Shown here piece by piece: positions 54,988 to 64,000 of a stretch of 64,000 nucleotides of DNA. The stretch comes from Clostridium sp. AM49-4BH (GTDB taxonomy: Bacteria; Bacillota; Clostridia; Lachnospirales; Lachnospiraceae): NCBI RefSeq assembly GCF_003478335.1, contig NZ_QUFB01000008.1, positions 17,868 to 81,867 on the forward strand, in the 5' to 3' direction. How positions within the stretch are numbered: position 1 is the stretch's first letter; the number at the start of each line of letters is the position of its first letter. Made by a program: the position numbers and the translations under genes. Below the pieces are notes generated by a model. It was not told the origin of the DNA and searched no databases. It saw only the letters and a program-made list of their open reading frames with translations.

Positions 54988-57405
54988 TTATTTTGCTACA
55001 ATATTAACGATACGCCCCGGCACATAAATCTCTTTGATAATGTTACCACTCAATTTATCACCCAAAGCTTCTTTTGCCTTAGCAAGCACATCGTCTTTCG
55101 GATCTTCTTTGCCAATAGAAATTGTTGCTTTGGTCTTACCGTTGATCTGAACAGCGATCTCCACAGTAGACTCTACGGTCTTCTCTTCGACATACTCCGG
55201 CCAAGACTGCTGGTACAATCTGCCCTGTCCCCCAACGATTTCCCAAAGTTCTTCGGTAATATGCGGTGCAACCGGATTGAGCAATGTAATAAGTGTCTTA
55301 TATTCTGCCTTATTGATCGAATTCTTCTTATAGAAGTCATTGATCAACGACATCATTGCCGCGATCGCTGTGTTAAACTTCAGATTCTCGAAATCACCGC
55401 TGACTTTCTTGATCGTCTGATGCATCTTGATCTCCATATCTGCGGAATACTCATCACCTTCTGTCAAGAGTGTCTGCAGCTTCCAAACTCTCTCTAAGAA
55501 ACGGCGGCATCCTTTCACACCATCTTCAGACCAGGAAGCGCTCAAGTCAAACGCACCGATAAACATCTCATACGTACGCAGTGTATCTGCACCGTAATCA
55601 CGTACAATATCATCCGGATTTACAACGTTTCCTCTGGACTTACTCATCTTCTCACCGTTTTCACCAAGGATCATGCCGTGAGACGTACGCTTCTGATATG
55701 GTTCCGGTGTCGGTACAACTTTCTGATCATACAGGAATTTGTGCCAGAAACGGGAATACAGCAAATGCAGGGTCGTATGCTCCATACCACCATTGTACCA
55801 GTCAACCGGCAGCCAATATTTCAATGCTTCCGGACTGGCAAGTGCTTCTGTATTGTGTGGATCCGTATAACGCAGGAAATACCAGGATGATCCTGCCCAC
55901 TGCGGCATCGTGTCTGTTTCACGCTTTGCCGGTCCACCACAGCATGGGCATGTTGTATTTACCCAATCCGTCATTGCCGCAAGTGGCGACTCACCGTTGT
56001 CCGTTGGCATATAACTGTCTACCTCCGGAAGCAGCAGTGGAAGCTCACTCTCATCAAGTGGAACGTACCCACATTTCTCGCAGTGTACGATTGGAATAGG
56101 CTCTCCCCAATATCTCTGGCGGGAGAATACCCAGTCACGCAATTTATAGTTTACTTTACGGTTACCGATCTTATTCTCTGTCAGGAAATCTTTTACCTTT
56201 TCCTTCGCTTCTTCTACGCTTAATCCGGTCAGAAATCCTGAATTTACCATCTGTCCGGTTGCTACATCCGTAAATGCTGCTTCATTGATATCAACAGGAC
56301 CTTCTTTGCCCTCTACTACCTGAATCATTGGAAGTCCGAACTTCTTCGCAAACTCCCAGTCACGGTCATCGTGTGCAGGCACTGCCATGATCGCACCGGT
56401 ACCATAAGTCATCAATACATAATCAGAAATCCAGATTGGGATCTCTGTATTGTTGATCGGATTAATTGCCTTGAAACCACCTAACACAACACCGGTCTTA
56501 TCCTTAGCAAGCTCTGTACGCTCAAAGTCAGACTTCTTGGCTGCCATCTCGCGATACGTGGCAATGTCATCCCAGTTTGTGATCTCATCCTTGTATTTAT
56601 CAATGATCGGATGCTCTGGAGATACTACCATATAAGTAGCACCAAATAACGTATCCGGTCTGGTCGTATAAACACGGAGTTTATCTTCTTTGCCGGCAAT
56701 ACTAAAGTCAACCTCTGCACCTTCGGAACGTCCGATCCAGTTTCTCTGGGAAGTCTTAACGCGGTCAATGTAGTCCACGTGATTCAGTCCCTCTAATAAC
56801 TTATCAGCGTAATTTGTGATCTTAAGCATCCACTCACTCTTTACTTTGCGGACAACTTCAGAACCACAGCGCTCACATACGCCATTTACTACCTCTTCGT
56901 TAGCAAGACCAACCTTACAGGATGTACACCAGTTGATCGGCATTTCCTTCTTATAAGCAAGACCCTCTTTGAATAACTTTAAGAAGATCCACTGTGTCCA
57001 TTTATAATATTCCGGATCTGTCGTATTGATCTCACGATCCCAATCGAAAGAATATCCCAAAGAGTGTAACTGCTCCTTAAAACGAGCTACATTATTCTTC
57101 GTTACGATCTTAGGGTGAATCTTATTTTTGATCGCATAGTTCTCTGTTGGAAGACCAAAAGCATCCCATCCCATTGGGTAAAGTACATTGTAGCCCTGCA
57201 TACGACGTTTTCTTGCGACGATATCCAATGCCGTATATGGTCTTGGATGTCCTACGTGGAGTCCCTGTCCGGATGGATATGGGAACTCTACCAACGCATA
57301 AAACTTTGGTTTCGTATAATCGTTTGGTGTATGGAACGCTTTCTCATCATCCCATACCTTCTGCCATTTCTTTTCCACTGTGTGATGGTTGTACATTTCT
57401 GCCAT
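54988..57405 (-). CDS. leuS: Leucyl-tRNA synthetase
   Basis: 805 residues, bacterial LeuRS length. Class I motifs: HIGH-equivalent in [21 protein letters not shown] and KMSKS in [19 protein letters not shown]. The CP1 editing domain has [20 protein letters not shown] and [14 protein letters not shown]. Zinc-like CxxC pairs occur near [23 protein letters not shown]. The C-terminal anticodon part has [17 protein letters not shown] at 57405 follows CGGAGGA. It has its own promoter and short leader; no T-box was found. Confidence 0.98.
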   Translation of the reverse strand: MAEMYNHHTVEKKWQKVWDDEKAFHTPNDYTKPKFYALVEFPYPSGQGLHVGHPRPYTALDIVARKRRMQGYNVLYPMGWDAFGLPTENYAIKNKIHPKIVTKNNVARFKEQLHSLGYSFDWDREINTTDPEYYKWTQWIFLKLFKEGLAYKKEMPINWCTSCKVGLANEEVVNGVCERCGSEVVRKVKSEWMLKITNYADKLLEGLNHVDYIDRVKTSQRNWIGRSEGAEVDFSIAGKEDKLRVYTTRPDTLFGATYMVVSPEHPIIDKYKDEITNWDDIATYREMAAKKSDFERTELAKDKTGVVLGGFKAINPINNTEIPIWISDYVLMTYGTGAIMAVPAHDDRDWEFAKKFGLPMIQVVEGKEGPVDINEAAFTDVATGQMVNSGFLTGLSVEEAKEKVKDFLTENKIGNRKVNYKLRDWVFSRQRYWGEPIPIVHCEKCGYVPLDESELPLLLPEVDSYMPTDNGESPLAAMTDWVNTTCPCCGGPAKRETDTMPQWAGSSWYFLRYTDPHNTEALASPEALKYWLPVDWYNGGMEHTTLHLLYSRFWHKFLYDQKVVPTPEPYQKRTSHGMILGENGEKMSKSRGNVVNPDDIVRDYGADTLRTYEMFIGAFDLSASWSEDGVKGCRRFLERVWKLQTLLTEGDEYSADMEIKMHQTIKKVSGDFENLKFNTAIAAMMSLINDFYKKNSINKAEYKTLITLLNPVAPHITEELWEIVGGQGRLYQQSWPEYVEEKTVESTVEIAVQINGKTKATISIGKEDPKDDVLAKAKEALGDKLSGNIIKEIYVPGRIVNIVAK

Positions 57406-57535
57406 AACTTCCTCCGTTCCTGTGCGTACTTTCTGCAAAGACTGTTCACAAACTGATCACTGCCGGCTTATGCCTAAAGTCTCACTGACAACCAAATCAC
57501 TGCTGTCCGTACGCCCGACATATCTAATAATTCAT

Positions 57536-57597
57536 AAAGGTACTGTGCAAAATTGCCACAGTACCTTTCATTGTACTATATTGCGTAAATTTGTCAA
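57536..57597 (-). promoter_or_regulatory. leuS promoter with an immediate 5' hairpin
   Basis: -35 TTGACA (57592-57597), 16-bp spacer, -10 TACAAT (57570-57575). A perfect 12-bp hairpin AAAGGTACTGTG/CACAGTACCTTT (57536-57568) starts at about the first transcribed base. It may stabilise the RNA or terminate the upstream phoPR-type operon, whose end lies only 60 bp away. Confidence 0.5.
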
Positions 57598-57601
57598 TAA
57601 T

Positions 57602-57660
57602 TAACCCGGTGACTTCGGCAATTTATGAACCCGGCAACTCCGGCAATCCTGTAATCAACT
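57602..57660. repeat. Two to three imperfect tandem repeats of about 27 bp at the end of the sensor kinase gene
   Basis: Units AACCCGGTGACTTCGGCAAT, AACCCGGCAACTCCGGCAAT and a weaker third, ACTCAGCGACTTTGGTAAT. The third is the last coding part of the kinase, so the stop codon lies within the array. Confidence 0.55.
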
Positions 57661-58986
57661 CAGCGACTTTGGTAATTCTATTCGTATCTGTGTACCAACC
57701 TGCGGTTCACTCTTGAGAGACAAAGTACCATGAAGCTGCACAACAATATGTTTTACGATCGCCAAGCCTAAACCCGTACCGCCTGTTGACTTTGATCGGC
57801 TCTTATCCACTCGGTAAAAACGTTCAAACACGCGAGTCTGATGCTCTTTTGGAATACCTATACCGGTATCTTTCACTTCCAAATATGCGGTATACTCATC
57901 TGCCATTCCAACGTTCAGGCACACCGATCCATCCTTTTTGTTGTATCGGATCGCATTGTCCACCAAATTGTACATCAATTCATCGATCATCTGCAGGTTT
58001 GTTCGGATCACACAGCTTTCCGTCTGCGTCGTCAATTGCACCTGATGCTTCTGTGCACTCATCTGCAGCAGCTCCACACAACGCCCTGCTGCCGTCTGCA
58101 GATCAACGTCTTCTAACAGAAGTTCCGGTCCGGTCGAGTCAAGCTCCGACAAACGGATAATATCATTAATTAACGACAACAGCCGATTTGCATTTTTATG
58201 GATCTTAGCAGCAAAAGCGAGTACATCATCTCCCTGCACCATCCCATGACTGATCAACTCCGCATAACCGGAAATTGCAGTAAGTGGCGTTTTCAACTCA
58301 TGCGAGACATTTGCCGTAAATTCCTGTCTGATCTCTGCTGTCTGCAATATCTCTTTGTGCTGCTTTTGTATTTTTCGCACAAACGGTCGAAGTTCCTTAT
58401 ACACACTCGTCACGTCCGAATCGTTAATATGCTGTGCAAGTTCATCGATCGGTGACACAATACTTTTCGTGAGAAAATGCGCCACGAAAATACATACAAT
58501 GATAACGATACATATAAACGATAACATGATCGGCAGTGCTGACATTAAAATTCCTATAATACTACTGCTATTCTTAGCCAGACGAAGTATATTACCATTG
58601 TCCAAACGCACCGCATAATAAATCGTATTGTCTCCGATCGTCTCTGAATGACGTATCGTATTTCCCTCGCCATATTTGAGAGCTTCCTTGATCTCCTCGC
58701 GGTTTTTATGATTCCCCATCGATGCTTCATCTGCCTCAGAATCATACAATACCGCTCCGTCTGTATCTACCAGAGTAATACGAAGAGGCGTTGCGATCTT
58801 AACCTGACCGTTTTCCGCTTTTTGATCTGCGTACACCGTCTTTTTTAAGGTCTGTGCATAAATACGCAGATCATCGATCACTTCCTGTTTCAGTACTGTA
58901 TAATTGACAATAGTGGCAAGCAAAGTCGTTACTATGATTGCCACTATCGTCAACAATACGAAAAGCCAATTAATTCGTTTTCGCAT
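57655..58986 (-). CDS. phoR: PhoR-type sensor histidine kinase
   Basis: 443 residues. Membrane helices at about 8-30 and 148-172 bracket an outer sensor loop. Phospho-acceptor His in EFTANVSHELKTPLTAISGYAEL, N box in MIDELMYNLVDNAIRYN and G boxes in VKDTGIGIPKEHQTRVFERFYR and SKSTGGTGLGLAIVKHIV. It is the third gene of a Na/Pi transporter, response regulator, kinase operon that has Pho-box pairs upstream, which supports the name PhoR over WalK. ATG at 58986 with AGGAGA upstream. It overlaps nothing; 16 bp separate it from the regulator. Confidence 0.88.
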   Translation of the reverse strand: MRKRINWLFVLLTIVAIIVTTLLATIVNYTVLKQEVIDDLRIYAQTLKKTVYADQKAENGQVKIATPLRITLVDTDGAVLYDSEADEASMGNHKNREEIKEALKYGEGNTIRHSETIGDNTIYYAVRLDNGNILRLAKNSSSIIGILMSALPIMLSFICIVIIVCIFVAHFLTKSIVSPIDELAQHINDSDVTSVYKELRPFVRKIQKQHKEILQTAEIRQEFTANVSHELKTPLTAISGYAELISHGMVQGDDVLAFAAKIHKNANRLLSLINDIIRLSELDSTGPELLLEDVDLQTAAGRCVELLQMSAQKHQVQLTTQTESCVIRTNLQMIDELMYNLVDNAIRYNKKDGSVCLNVGMADEYTAYLEVKDTGIGIPKEHQTRVFERFYRVDKSRSKSTGGTGLGLAIVKHIVVQLHGTLSLKSEPQVGTQIRIELPKSLS

Positions 58987-59002
58987 GGTTCATTATCTCC
59001 TA

Positions 59003-59677
59003 TCACTCTTCCAATTGATATCCTACGTTACGCACCGTTCGGATCTTTTTACCTGCATCCCCCAGTTTGTGGCGCAGTGTTTTGATATGCATATCTAAGG
59101 TGCGGGATTCTCCCTCGTAATCCATGCCCCAAATACGCACCATAATGTCCTCTCTCTGCAGTACGATCCCTGTATTGCTCATTAACATTTTTAATAGTTC
59201 ATATTCCTTATAAGTCAGCGTGATCGGCTCTCCCGACACTTTAACCTGACGTTTCTCATCGTTAAGTTCGATCTCGCCAACCTTCATCTGCTTGATCTCA
59301 TGATTTTGCATGCTTCGACGTAATAATGCCTTTACGCGGGAGATCAACTCCATCACGCCAAACGGTTTTGTAAGATAATCATCTGCACCACGATCCAGCC
59401 CCTTGACACGATCTAATTCTGTTGTTTTGGCCGTCACCATAATGATGGGAACATAACGGGATTCTGCCCATTGACGCAGCTTTTTGACAATAGATAATCC
59501 GTCCTCATCCGGCAACATCACGTCTAACACGATCAGATCCGGTACCTTTTCATAAATGCGGCTCCAAAACTCCTTGGCAGAACCAAATTCCTCTACGGTA
59601 TATCCGGAATTTTTGAGGGAAAACGCCTCGATCTCCCGAATATTCACATCATCTTCTACAATATAAATATGTGCCAT
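59003..59677 (-). CDS. phoP: PhoP-type response regulator
   Basis: 224 residues. Receiver with acidic pair in YIVEDDVNIREI, Asp in DLIVLDVMLPDEDGLSIV, Thr in IIMVTAKTTELDR and Lys in DDYLTKPFGVMELI. OmpR-type winged helix at the C-terminus: ITLTYKEYELLKMLM, VLQREDIMVRIWG and TLDMHIKTLRHKLG. It probably activates the operon through the Pho boxes at 61521-61583 and others elsewhere. Confidence 0.9.
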   Translation of the reverse strand: MAHIYIVEDDVNIREIEAFSLKNSGYTVEEFGSAKEFWSRIYEKVPDLIVLDVMLPDEDGLSIVKKLRQWAESRYVPIIMVTAKTTELDRVKGLDRGADDYLTKPFGVMELISRVKALLRRSMQNHEIKQMKVGEIELNDEKRQVKVSGEPITLTYKEYELLKMLMSNTGIVLQREDIMVRIWGMDYEGESRTLDMHIKTLRHKLGDAGKKIRTVRNVGYQLEE

Positions 59678-59706
59678 TGTCTTTCACCAAACCTTTCCTT
59701 TGTGCA

Positions 59707-61470
59707 CTATGATGGCAACCGATATTCTTTGCAGTACTCTTCAAACATCTGTCCAAAGAACGGATCTTCATCCTCTTTCAATTTATCCAAATACTCATGC
59801 ATTTCATAACCGTCTGCCTGCGTCTGTATCAAACATACCGCAATGTTGGAGCAATGGTCTGCCACACGTTCAAAATTAGTCGTAAGATCCGATAATACAA
59901 AACCAAGTTCGATCGTGCATTTGCCTTTACGCAGACGTTTTATATGCTTTTTCTTGATCTCATCATTCAAGCGATCGATCACTTCTTCTAACGGTTCTAC
60001 CCGACTCGCCTTGATAATATCTGACCGATCATACGCATCAAAAGTTATATCTACAATATCTTTTACTGCGGCTTCATAAACACGCAGCTCCTTTTTTGCC
60101 TTATCGGAAAACTTTTTCTTCATATTATGGAACTGCTCTGCCGATTCCATAATATTATAGGCATGATCGGAAATACGCTCGAAATCACCGATACAGTGCA
60201 ATATAAGCGATACCGACTGTGAATCCTCATCCGACAGCTCCGCATTTCCGATCTTCATCAAATAGGTTCCGATCTCGTCCTCGTAATGATCCACGGTCGA
60301 CTCAAGCTCTGCCACTTTTTTTGCCTGTTCTTCATCATACTGTTCAAACAGGTCGATCGCATATCTGATTGAATTTCTGGCATCCTCTGCCATCTGCAAT
60401 GCCGCTGTTTTGGCCTGTGCAACTGCAAAAGACGGTTTTTCTAAGAAACGCTCATCCAACACATGTAACGTTGTCTCCATCTGCTTCTCTTCGGCACTTT
60501 CCGGGATCGTCCAAGTTGCCAGGCGCACCAGAATACTCCGAAATGGAAGCAGCAATGAAGTTGCTAATACGTTAAAGCACGTATGCACGATGGCAATACC
60601 CATGACACCTGCTGCCTGACCCATAAAGGAAAATCCGATGAACGCATTTAACAGATAAAACAACACCATAAACAAAATCGTACCAATTAAATTAAAGTAA
60701 AAATGTACTAACGCTGCTCGCTTTGCATTTCTGTTGGCTCCTACCGCAGAAAGCAATGCAGTAATACAAGTTCCAATGTTCTGACCCATGATGATCGGAA
60801 TGGCCGAGGAATAGCTGACCGCTCCCGTCAGACACAATGCCTGTAAAATACCTACCGATGCGGAAGAACTTTGGATCACAGCCGTTAATATCGTTCCGGC
60901 GATCACTCCTAAGATCGGATTCTCAAATACCGTAAACAGTCTTGTAAACTCTGGCACATCTGCAAGTGGTTTCACTGCTTCACTCATCGTGTCCATACCA
61001 AACATCAATACCGAAAAACCGATCATGATCGTTCCAATATCTTTCGGTCTGCTCGACTTGGCAAATAAGATCATGCTAACACCAACAATTGCTAAAATCG
61101 GCGTAAACGAACTTGGTTTGAGCAATTCTACGAATAAATTGTCACCTTGAATACCGGTAAGACTAAGCAGCCATGATGTCACCGTGGTACCGATATTGGC
61201 TCCCATAATAATGCCAACCGCCTGATTGAGTTTCATGATCCCGGAGTTGACAAATCCAACCACCATAACGGTTGTTGCCGATGACGACTGGATCACCGCC
61301 GTCACACCGGCACCCAAAAGCACCGCTCTCATCGGTGAACTGGTAAATTTTTCCAAAATCTGTTCCAGTTTACCACCGGAAGTCTTGGCAAGCCCATCTC
61401 CCATCACATGCATTCCATACAAAAACAAAGCAAGCCCGCCTATCATTGTCAATACGCCAAATATATCCAT
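59707..61470 (-). CDS. Na+/phosphate cotransporter with C-terminal PhoU-like domain
   Basis: 587 residues. The membrane part holds two Na/Pi repeats, each with the QSSS signature: TAVIQSSSATTVMVVGFVNSG and TAVIQSSSASVGILQAL. A PhoU-like helical domain fills residues about 350-570 (SLILHCIGDFERISDHAYNIMESAEQF, LTTNFERVADHCSNIAVCLIQ). It imports phosphate with sodium. Start at 61470 with GAGGA upstream; the longer frame is not supported. It leads the operon with phoP and phoR-type genes and has PhoP-box pairs at the promoter. Confidence 0.92.
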   Translation of the reverse strand: MDIFGVLTMIGGLALFLYGMHVMGDGLAKTSGGKLEQILEKFTSSPMRAVLLGAGVTAVIQSSSATTVMVVGFVNSGIMKLNQAVGIIMGANIGTTVTSWLLSLTGIQGDNLFVELLKPSSFTPILAIVGVSMILFAKSSRPKDIGTIMIGFSVLMFGMDTMSEAVKPLADVPEFTRLFTVFENPILGVIAGTILTAVIQSSSASVGILQALCLTGAVSYSSAIPIIMGQNIGTCITALLSAVGANRNAKRAALVHFYFNLIGTILFMVLFYLLNAFIGFSFMGQAAGVMGIAIVHTCFNVLATSLLLPFRSILVRLATWTIPESAEEKQMETTLHVLDERFLEKPSFAVAQAKTAALQMAEDARNSIRYAIDLFEQYDEEQAKKVAELESTVDHYEDEIGTYLMKIGNAELSDEDSQSVSLILHCIGDFERISDHAYNIMESAEQFHNMKKKFSDKAKKELRVYEAAVKDIVDITFDAYDRSDIIKASRVEPLEEVIDRLNDEIKKKHIKRLRKGKCTIELGFVLSDLTTNFERVADHCSNIAVCLIQTQADGYEMHEYLDKLKEDEDPFFGQMFEEYCKEYRLPS

Positions 61471-61520
61471 GCTTATCCTCATTTCCACGCACACAAGTTA
61501 TCTGGTTCTGGTGCGTTATT

Positions 61521-61583
61521 TTTACATACATTTTACATAGTAGTTGCAAAGTCCAAATAAATCTTATGTAAAATCTATGTAAA
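61521..61583. promoter_or_regulatory. Pho-box pairs upstream of the Na/Pi-PhoP-PhoR operon
   Basis: TTTACA-N5-TTTACA on the plus strand at 61521-61537 and the same pattern on the minus strand at 61567-61583. This equals the Firmicutes PhoP site TT(A/T/C)ACA repeated every 11 bp. The gap 61471-61891 otherwise holds only repeat copy C. Confidence 0.75.
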
Positions 61584-61623
61584 GTTTTTTTACATTCACA
61601 ATTTTTGGCTGTATTGTATACCC

Positions 61624-61872
61624 TACTCAAACTTCGCACATCAAAAATGATGAATACCTTGCTTCCGGGACTTCGAGTTTCCGAAGGGCATGTAAATCAA
61701 TCATCAGAGACAACAAAATCTAGAAATCACCTAAAACGTAATTGCGGCAAGGCAATTACTATAGTTCTCTGCTGGCAGAAATCGCTATGTTGTGGCTGCA
61801 AAATACTTAGTATTCTGACATAATAAGCAATCTGTGACCTGGCAGTAGCTTTGGATGTGCGAAGTTTGAGTA
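61624..61872. mobile_element. Dispersed repeat family, copy C: 249-bp monomer with terminal inverted repeats
   Basis: Left end TACTCAAACTTCGCACATC (from 61624) and right end GATGTGCGAAGTTTGAGTA (to 61872) are inverted repeats over about 22 bp with one base offset. Between them are the same blocks as one half of copy A: CCCGG..AGCAAGGTAT.., GATTTCTAGATTTTGTTGTC, GCCGCAAT, TTTTGCAG and the core AGATTGCTTATTATGTC. No reading frame of note. It ends 20 bp past the rnhA stop. Confidence 0.75.
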
Positions 61873-61891
61873 CCTTACATGATCTGTAAGA

Positions 61892-62479
61892 TCAGACAAT
61901 CCCTAATGCCTGTTTTGCCAGCATATCTGCCATATCGTTATAGTGATCCCCTGAGTGCCCCTTTACTTTCTGAAAAGTCACATGTACCTGGGACTTGATA
62001 CTATCATAAAATGCTTTATAAGCCTGTGTCCCTTCTTTGCCAGCTTTCCATTCGCCCAGACACCATTTTGCGATCCCCTCATAGTCGTGCACGATCGTGA
62101 TCTCTGACAGCCCCTCGGCAACTGCGTATCGCATCGCACATTCTGCACCCTTGATCTCCCCTGCGACATTATGCATTGCAGCAAGCGACGGATCATTTAA
62201 CTTCTCCTGAAAACAGAGTTCTTTCCCATCCCGTAAGATCACAACGCCATAAGAAAATTCCCCGGTCCCGCTGTGATAACTGCCATCTACATAGGCAACC
62301 ACGCCGGATCTTTCGACCTGTTTCGTCTCTCCTGTCACAAAGGCAAGCGCCTCTGCCGCCGTCGGAAAGCTTTTATAAACGGCACCGGAATAGCCATCCA
62401 CTTGTGCTTTACAATCAGCCCACGTTCCATAAACTCCTGGTGTTCGTCCTGTCTTTACCGCATAAAACTTTTTTGCCAT
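61892..62479 (-). CDS. rnhA: Ribonuclease HI with N-terminal hybrid-binding domain
   Basis: 195 residues. Degrades RNA in RNA-DNA hybrids. The N-terminal caulimovirus-VI-like domain (1-45) reads MAKKFYAVKTGRTPGVYGTW, with PTAAEALAFVTG at its end. The RNase H fold has the four acidic residues: Asp in VAYVDGSYHSGTGEF, Glu in NVAGEIKGAECAM, Asp in TIVHDYEGIAKW and Asp in DHYNDMADMLAKQAL, with His in GHSG. Start at 62479 with AGGGG upstream; seven codons of the open frame are left out. Confidence 0.93.
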   Translation of the reverse strand: MAKKFYAVKTGRTPGVYGTWADCKAQVDGYSGAVYKSFPTAAEALAFVTGETKQVERSGVVAYVDGSYHSGTGEFSYGVVILRDGKELCFQEKLNDPSLAAMHNVAGEIKGAECAMRYAVAEGLSEITIVHDYEGIAKWCLGEWKAGKEGTQAYKAFYDSIKSQVHVTFQKVKGHSGDHYNDMADMLAKQALGIV

Positions 62480-62644
62480 GCAAAATCCCCTTTCTGACAC
62501 ATATATCTTTACACATTTTCATTTACTGTAGCATACTATCTAAACGGATGCAATTTTGATTCATCTTTTCAAATGAGCAATAATATCGTAAAATAGAAAG
62601 TGCACTTACTTTGTGCAACAAAAAGAAAGGTGATGTATAAATAT

Positions 62645-63724
62645 ATGACTACACAAAATAATCGATTGACACCCGTTTTATCGAATAATCTGGTACAATC
62701 CGATGGAGTCACGAAAACGCAAAAGCAAACCATCTTTGAAAATATGAGCGACGGCATCATTACCGTAACCGCAGACGGTTTGATCAATTATGTCAATTCT
62801 GCCGCAACACAGATCTTTGATCTGTCGGAAGAGTCACTGGTAGGGCAATCCTTTGCAGAAACACTGCTCTCTTCCCGCAAAAACAAGGCATTTAACCGAC
62901 TGTTCAAAAAATGTTCCAAAAAGAACTGCCCTTCCTCCAAAGAAACGGTAACATACACAACCCCAGAAGGCCAAAAGCATCTGCGCATTACTATCAGTCT
63001 GGTCAAACAATCAACAGGTGCAGATTCTGAATATGGTATGCTTATACTTGTTGAAGATATTTCCGATGCCGAAAATCTTAAGCAGCACGAGCGCGACTGT
63101 GCACTACTGTTTGCCGGTATCGTGATATGCATTACACTGTATCTTTCCGCTTGGAGCCTCATCCGCTTCACCTTACATATTCCACTAAAAGCCTCCTTTT
63201 ATACACTAATGATCGAGGCAATGACATTGATCTTGTTTTTGGAGATCATCTTTTTTACGAGTTTTTCTCTAAAAGATGTCGGTCTGATACCGCGAAGAAA
63301 AAATATTCTTTCCAATATAAAGCAAACGGCAACGATCTGTCTTTTTGCAATAGCCGTACTGCTTGTGGCTAAATTATTTTTACGTGTTCTTGGTGCTCCG
63401 GTCAAACAAAACTTTATGGGTGGCTCTGTGCATGGTGCCGTCACGTATTTATTCACTGCACTGCTACAGGAGTTTTTAGCACGTGGTGTCATTCAAACCA
63501 GTGTCAAAAACTTAATGCGTGTCAAACACCAGATCCCGGTCAGCATCTTTTTGACGTCGATGCTCTTTACGTTAATGCATCTTCCTTATGGTTTTATTTT
63601 CATGATGGGTGCTTTTTTGCTAAGCATTGCGCTCGGAATCCTCTTCGAACAGCAAAAAACAATCTGGGGCTGCTTCTTCCTACACTGGAGCATCGGTTAC
63701 CTAGCCATGTGCCTATTCTTTTAA
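62645..63724 (+). CDS. PAS domain fused to a CPBP (CAAX-protease/Abi) membrane protein
   Basis: 359 residues. The N-terminal PAS domain (about 30-145) reads IFENMSDGIITVTADGLINYVNSA, then SLVGQSFAETLL and YGMLILVEDISDAENLK. About eight membrane helices follow with CPBP motifs: QEFLARG, which has Gln in place of the first Glu of EExxxR; FTLMH (FxxxH); and FLHWSIG, where the final Asn/Asp is Gly. The protease centre may thus be impaired. PAS fused to CPBP is uncommon to my knowledge. It could be a regulated intramembrane protease or a sensor. The start at 62645 fits AAAGGTG ten bases upstream better than an earlier ATG at 62633. Confidence 0.75.
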   Translation: MTTQNNRLTPVLSNNLVQSDGVTKTQKQTIFENMSDGIITVTADGLINYVNSAATQIFDLSEESLVGQSFAETLLSSRKNKAFNRLFKKCSKKNCPSSKETVTYTTPEGQKHLRITISLVKQSTGADSEYGMLILVEDISDAENLKQHERDCALLFAGIVICITLYLSAWSLIRFTLHIPLKASFYTLMIEAMTLILFLEIIFFTSFSLKDVGLIPRRKNILSNIKQTATICLFAIAVLLVAKLFLRVLGAPVKQNFMGGSVHGAVTYLFTALLQEFLARGVIQTSVKNLMRVKHQIPVSIFLTSMLFTLMHLPYGFIFMMGAFLLSIALGILFEQQKTIWGCFFLHWSIGYLAMCLFF

Positions 63725-63737
63725 GATCAAGGCATTC

Positions 63738-64000
63738 AAGCTTCCCATACCCCACTATCTCACACGGCCACATATTGCTTATTATGTCAATAATATAATA
63801 GCTATTTTGCAGCCAACAAAGTAAATTATCCTGCCATCAAAAAAACTAAAGCAATTGCTGAAGAACGCAGAGTTTTCATGTGATTTCTTATTTTGTTAAG
63901 TCTCTGATGAATACATGCCTGAAGGATTGTCTGAGATGTCCCGGTTTAGCAAGGTATCATCCATTTTTGGACGGGACGCTTTCGCTACGATGCGCTACGT
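63738..64000. mobile_element. Dispersed repeat family, copy B (runs off the window)
   Basis: Starts AAGCTTCCCATACCC 14 bp after the PAS-CPBP stop and follows the right half of copy A (in reverse) block by block: core CACATATTGCTTATTATGTC, TTTTGCAG, AACGCAGAGTTTTCATGTGA, TTTGTTAAGTCTCTGATGAA, CCCGGTTTAGCAAGGTATCA and the GATGCGCTACGT centre. It is probably an inverted dimer like A. Confidence 0.8.

Noticed and set aside
57406..57535. T-box riboswitch upstream of leuS
   Set aside because: The leader is too short and has no TGGNACCGCG-type T-box sequence or specifier-loop pattern.
53204..64000. CRISPR array
   Set aside because: The repeats are few, long, variable and far apart, with no regular spacers and no cas genes.

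Overview
The window looks like chromosome of a low-GC, Gram-positive, strictly anaerobic member of the Clostridia, most likely a Lachnospiraceae-type gut bacterium. The support is spo0A, a HydE maturase for [FeFe] hydrogenase, a CIRCE element, Firmicutes-style Pho boxes, strong AGGAGG ribosome-binding sites and sigma-A promoters. No phage, plasmid, CRISPR array or complete insertion sequence was seen. Most genes lie on the minus strand. The species cannot be named from sequence alone.

Layout. 1-8.9 kb: 5' part of purL, a PrsA/SurA-like foldase, tRNA-Leu(CAG), rpsU with a structured leader, a secreted FN3-like protein, alaS. 9-21.8 kb: a nitrogen block on the minus strand, read as gltB-gltD and then a glutamine-synthetase-like gene, an ANTAR RNA-binding regulator, carA and carB. 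22-27.9 kb: tRNA-Ser(CGA), holA, lexA, rsfS, yqeK, nadD, yhbY, dacA. 28-41 kb: two LCP cell-wall ligases, a DUF4321 protein, aconitase, a chemoreceptor, pyrBI, a small lipoprotein, putP, citrate synthase, spo0A. 41-44.3 kb: a cluster of partly degenerate two-component proteins. 44.4-50.7 kb: hydE and a TetR/YhgE-like/MMPL module with visible operators. 50.9-64 kb: htpG with CIRCE, asparaginase, leuS, a Pho-boxed Na/Pi transporter plus PhoP-PhoR-type operon, rnhA and a PAS-CPBP fusion.

Nitrogen and carbon join here. Citrate synthase and aconitase feed 2-oxoglutarate production, GltBD makes glutamate, and CarAB and PyrBI consume glutamine and aspartate. The most interesting protein is the GSI-family protein at 13907-15217. 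It keeps the GSI scaffold but has lost most catalytic and metal-binding residues. It sits directly before an ANTAR protein whose receiver domain lacks the phospho-acceptor aspartate. This pair may be a phosphorylation-independent nitrogen-sensing module.

A second discovery is a family of dispersed repeats with terminal inverted repeats close to AAACTTCGCATACCC (249-bp monomer, 551-bp inverted dimer, several fragments). Every copy lies next to the stop codon of a gene.

Five otherwise normal genes (carA, gltB, dacA, a chemoreceptor gene, htpG) carry single-base indels, six in total. This points to assembly or homopolymer errors more than to real decay.
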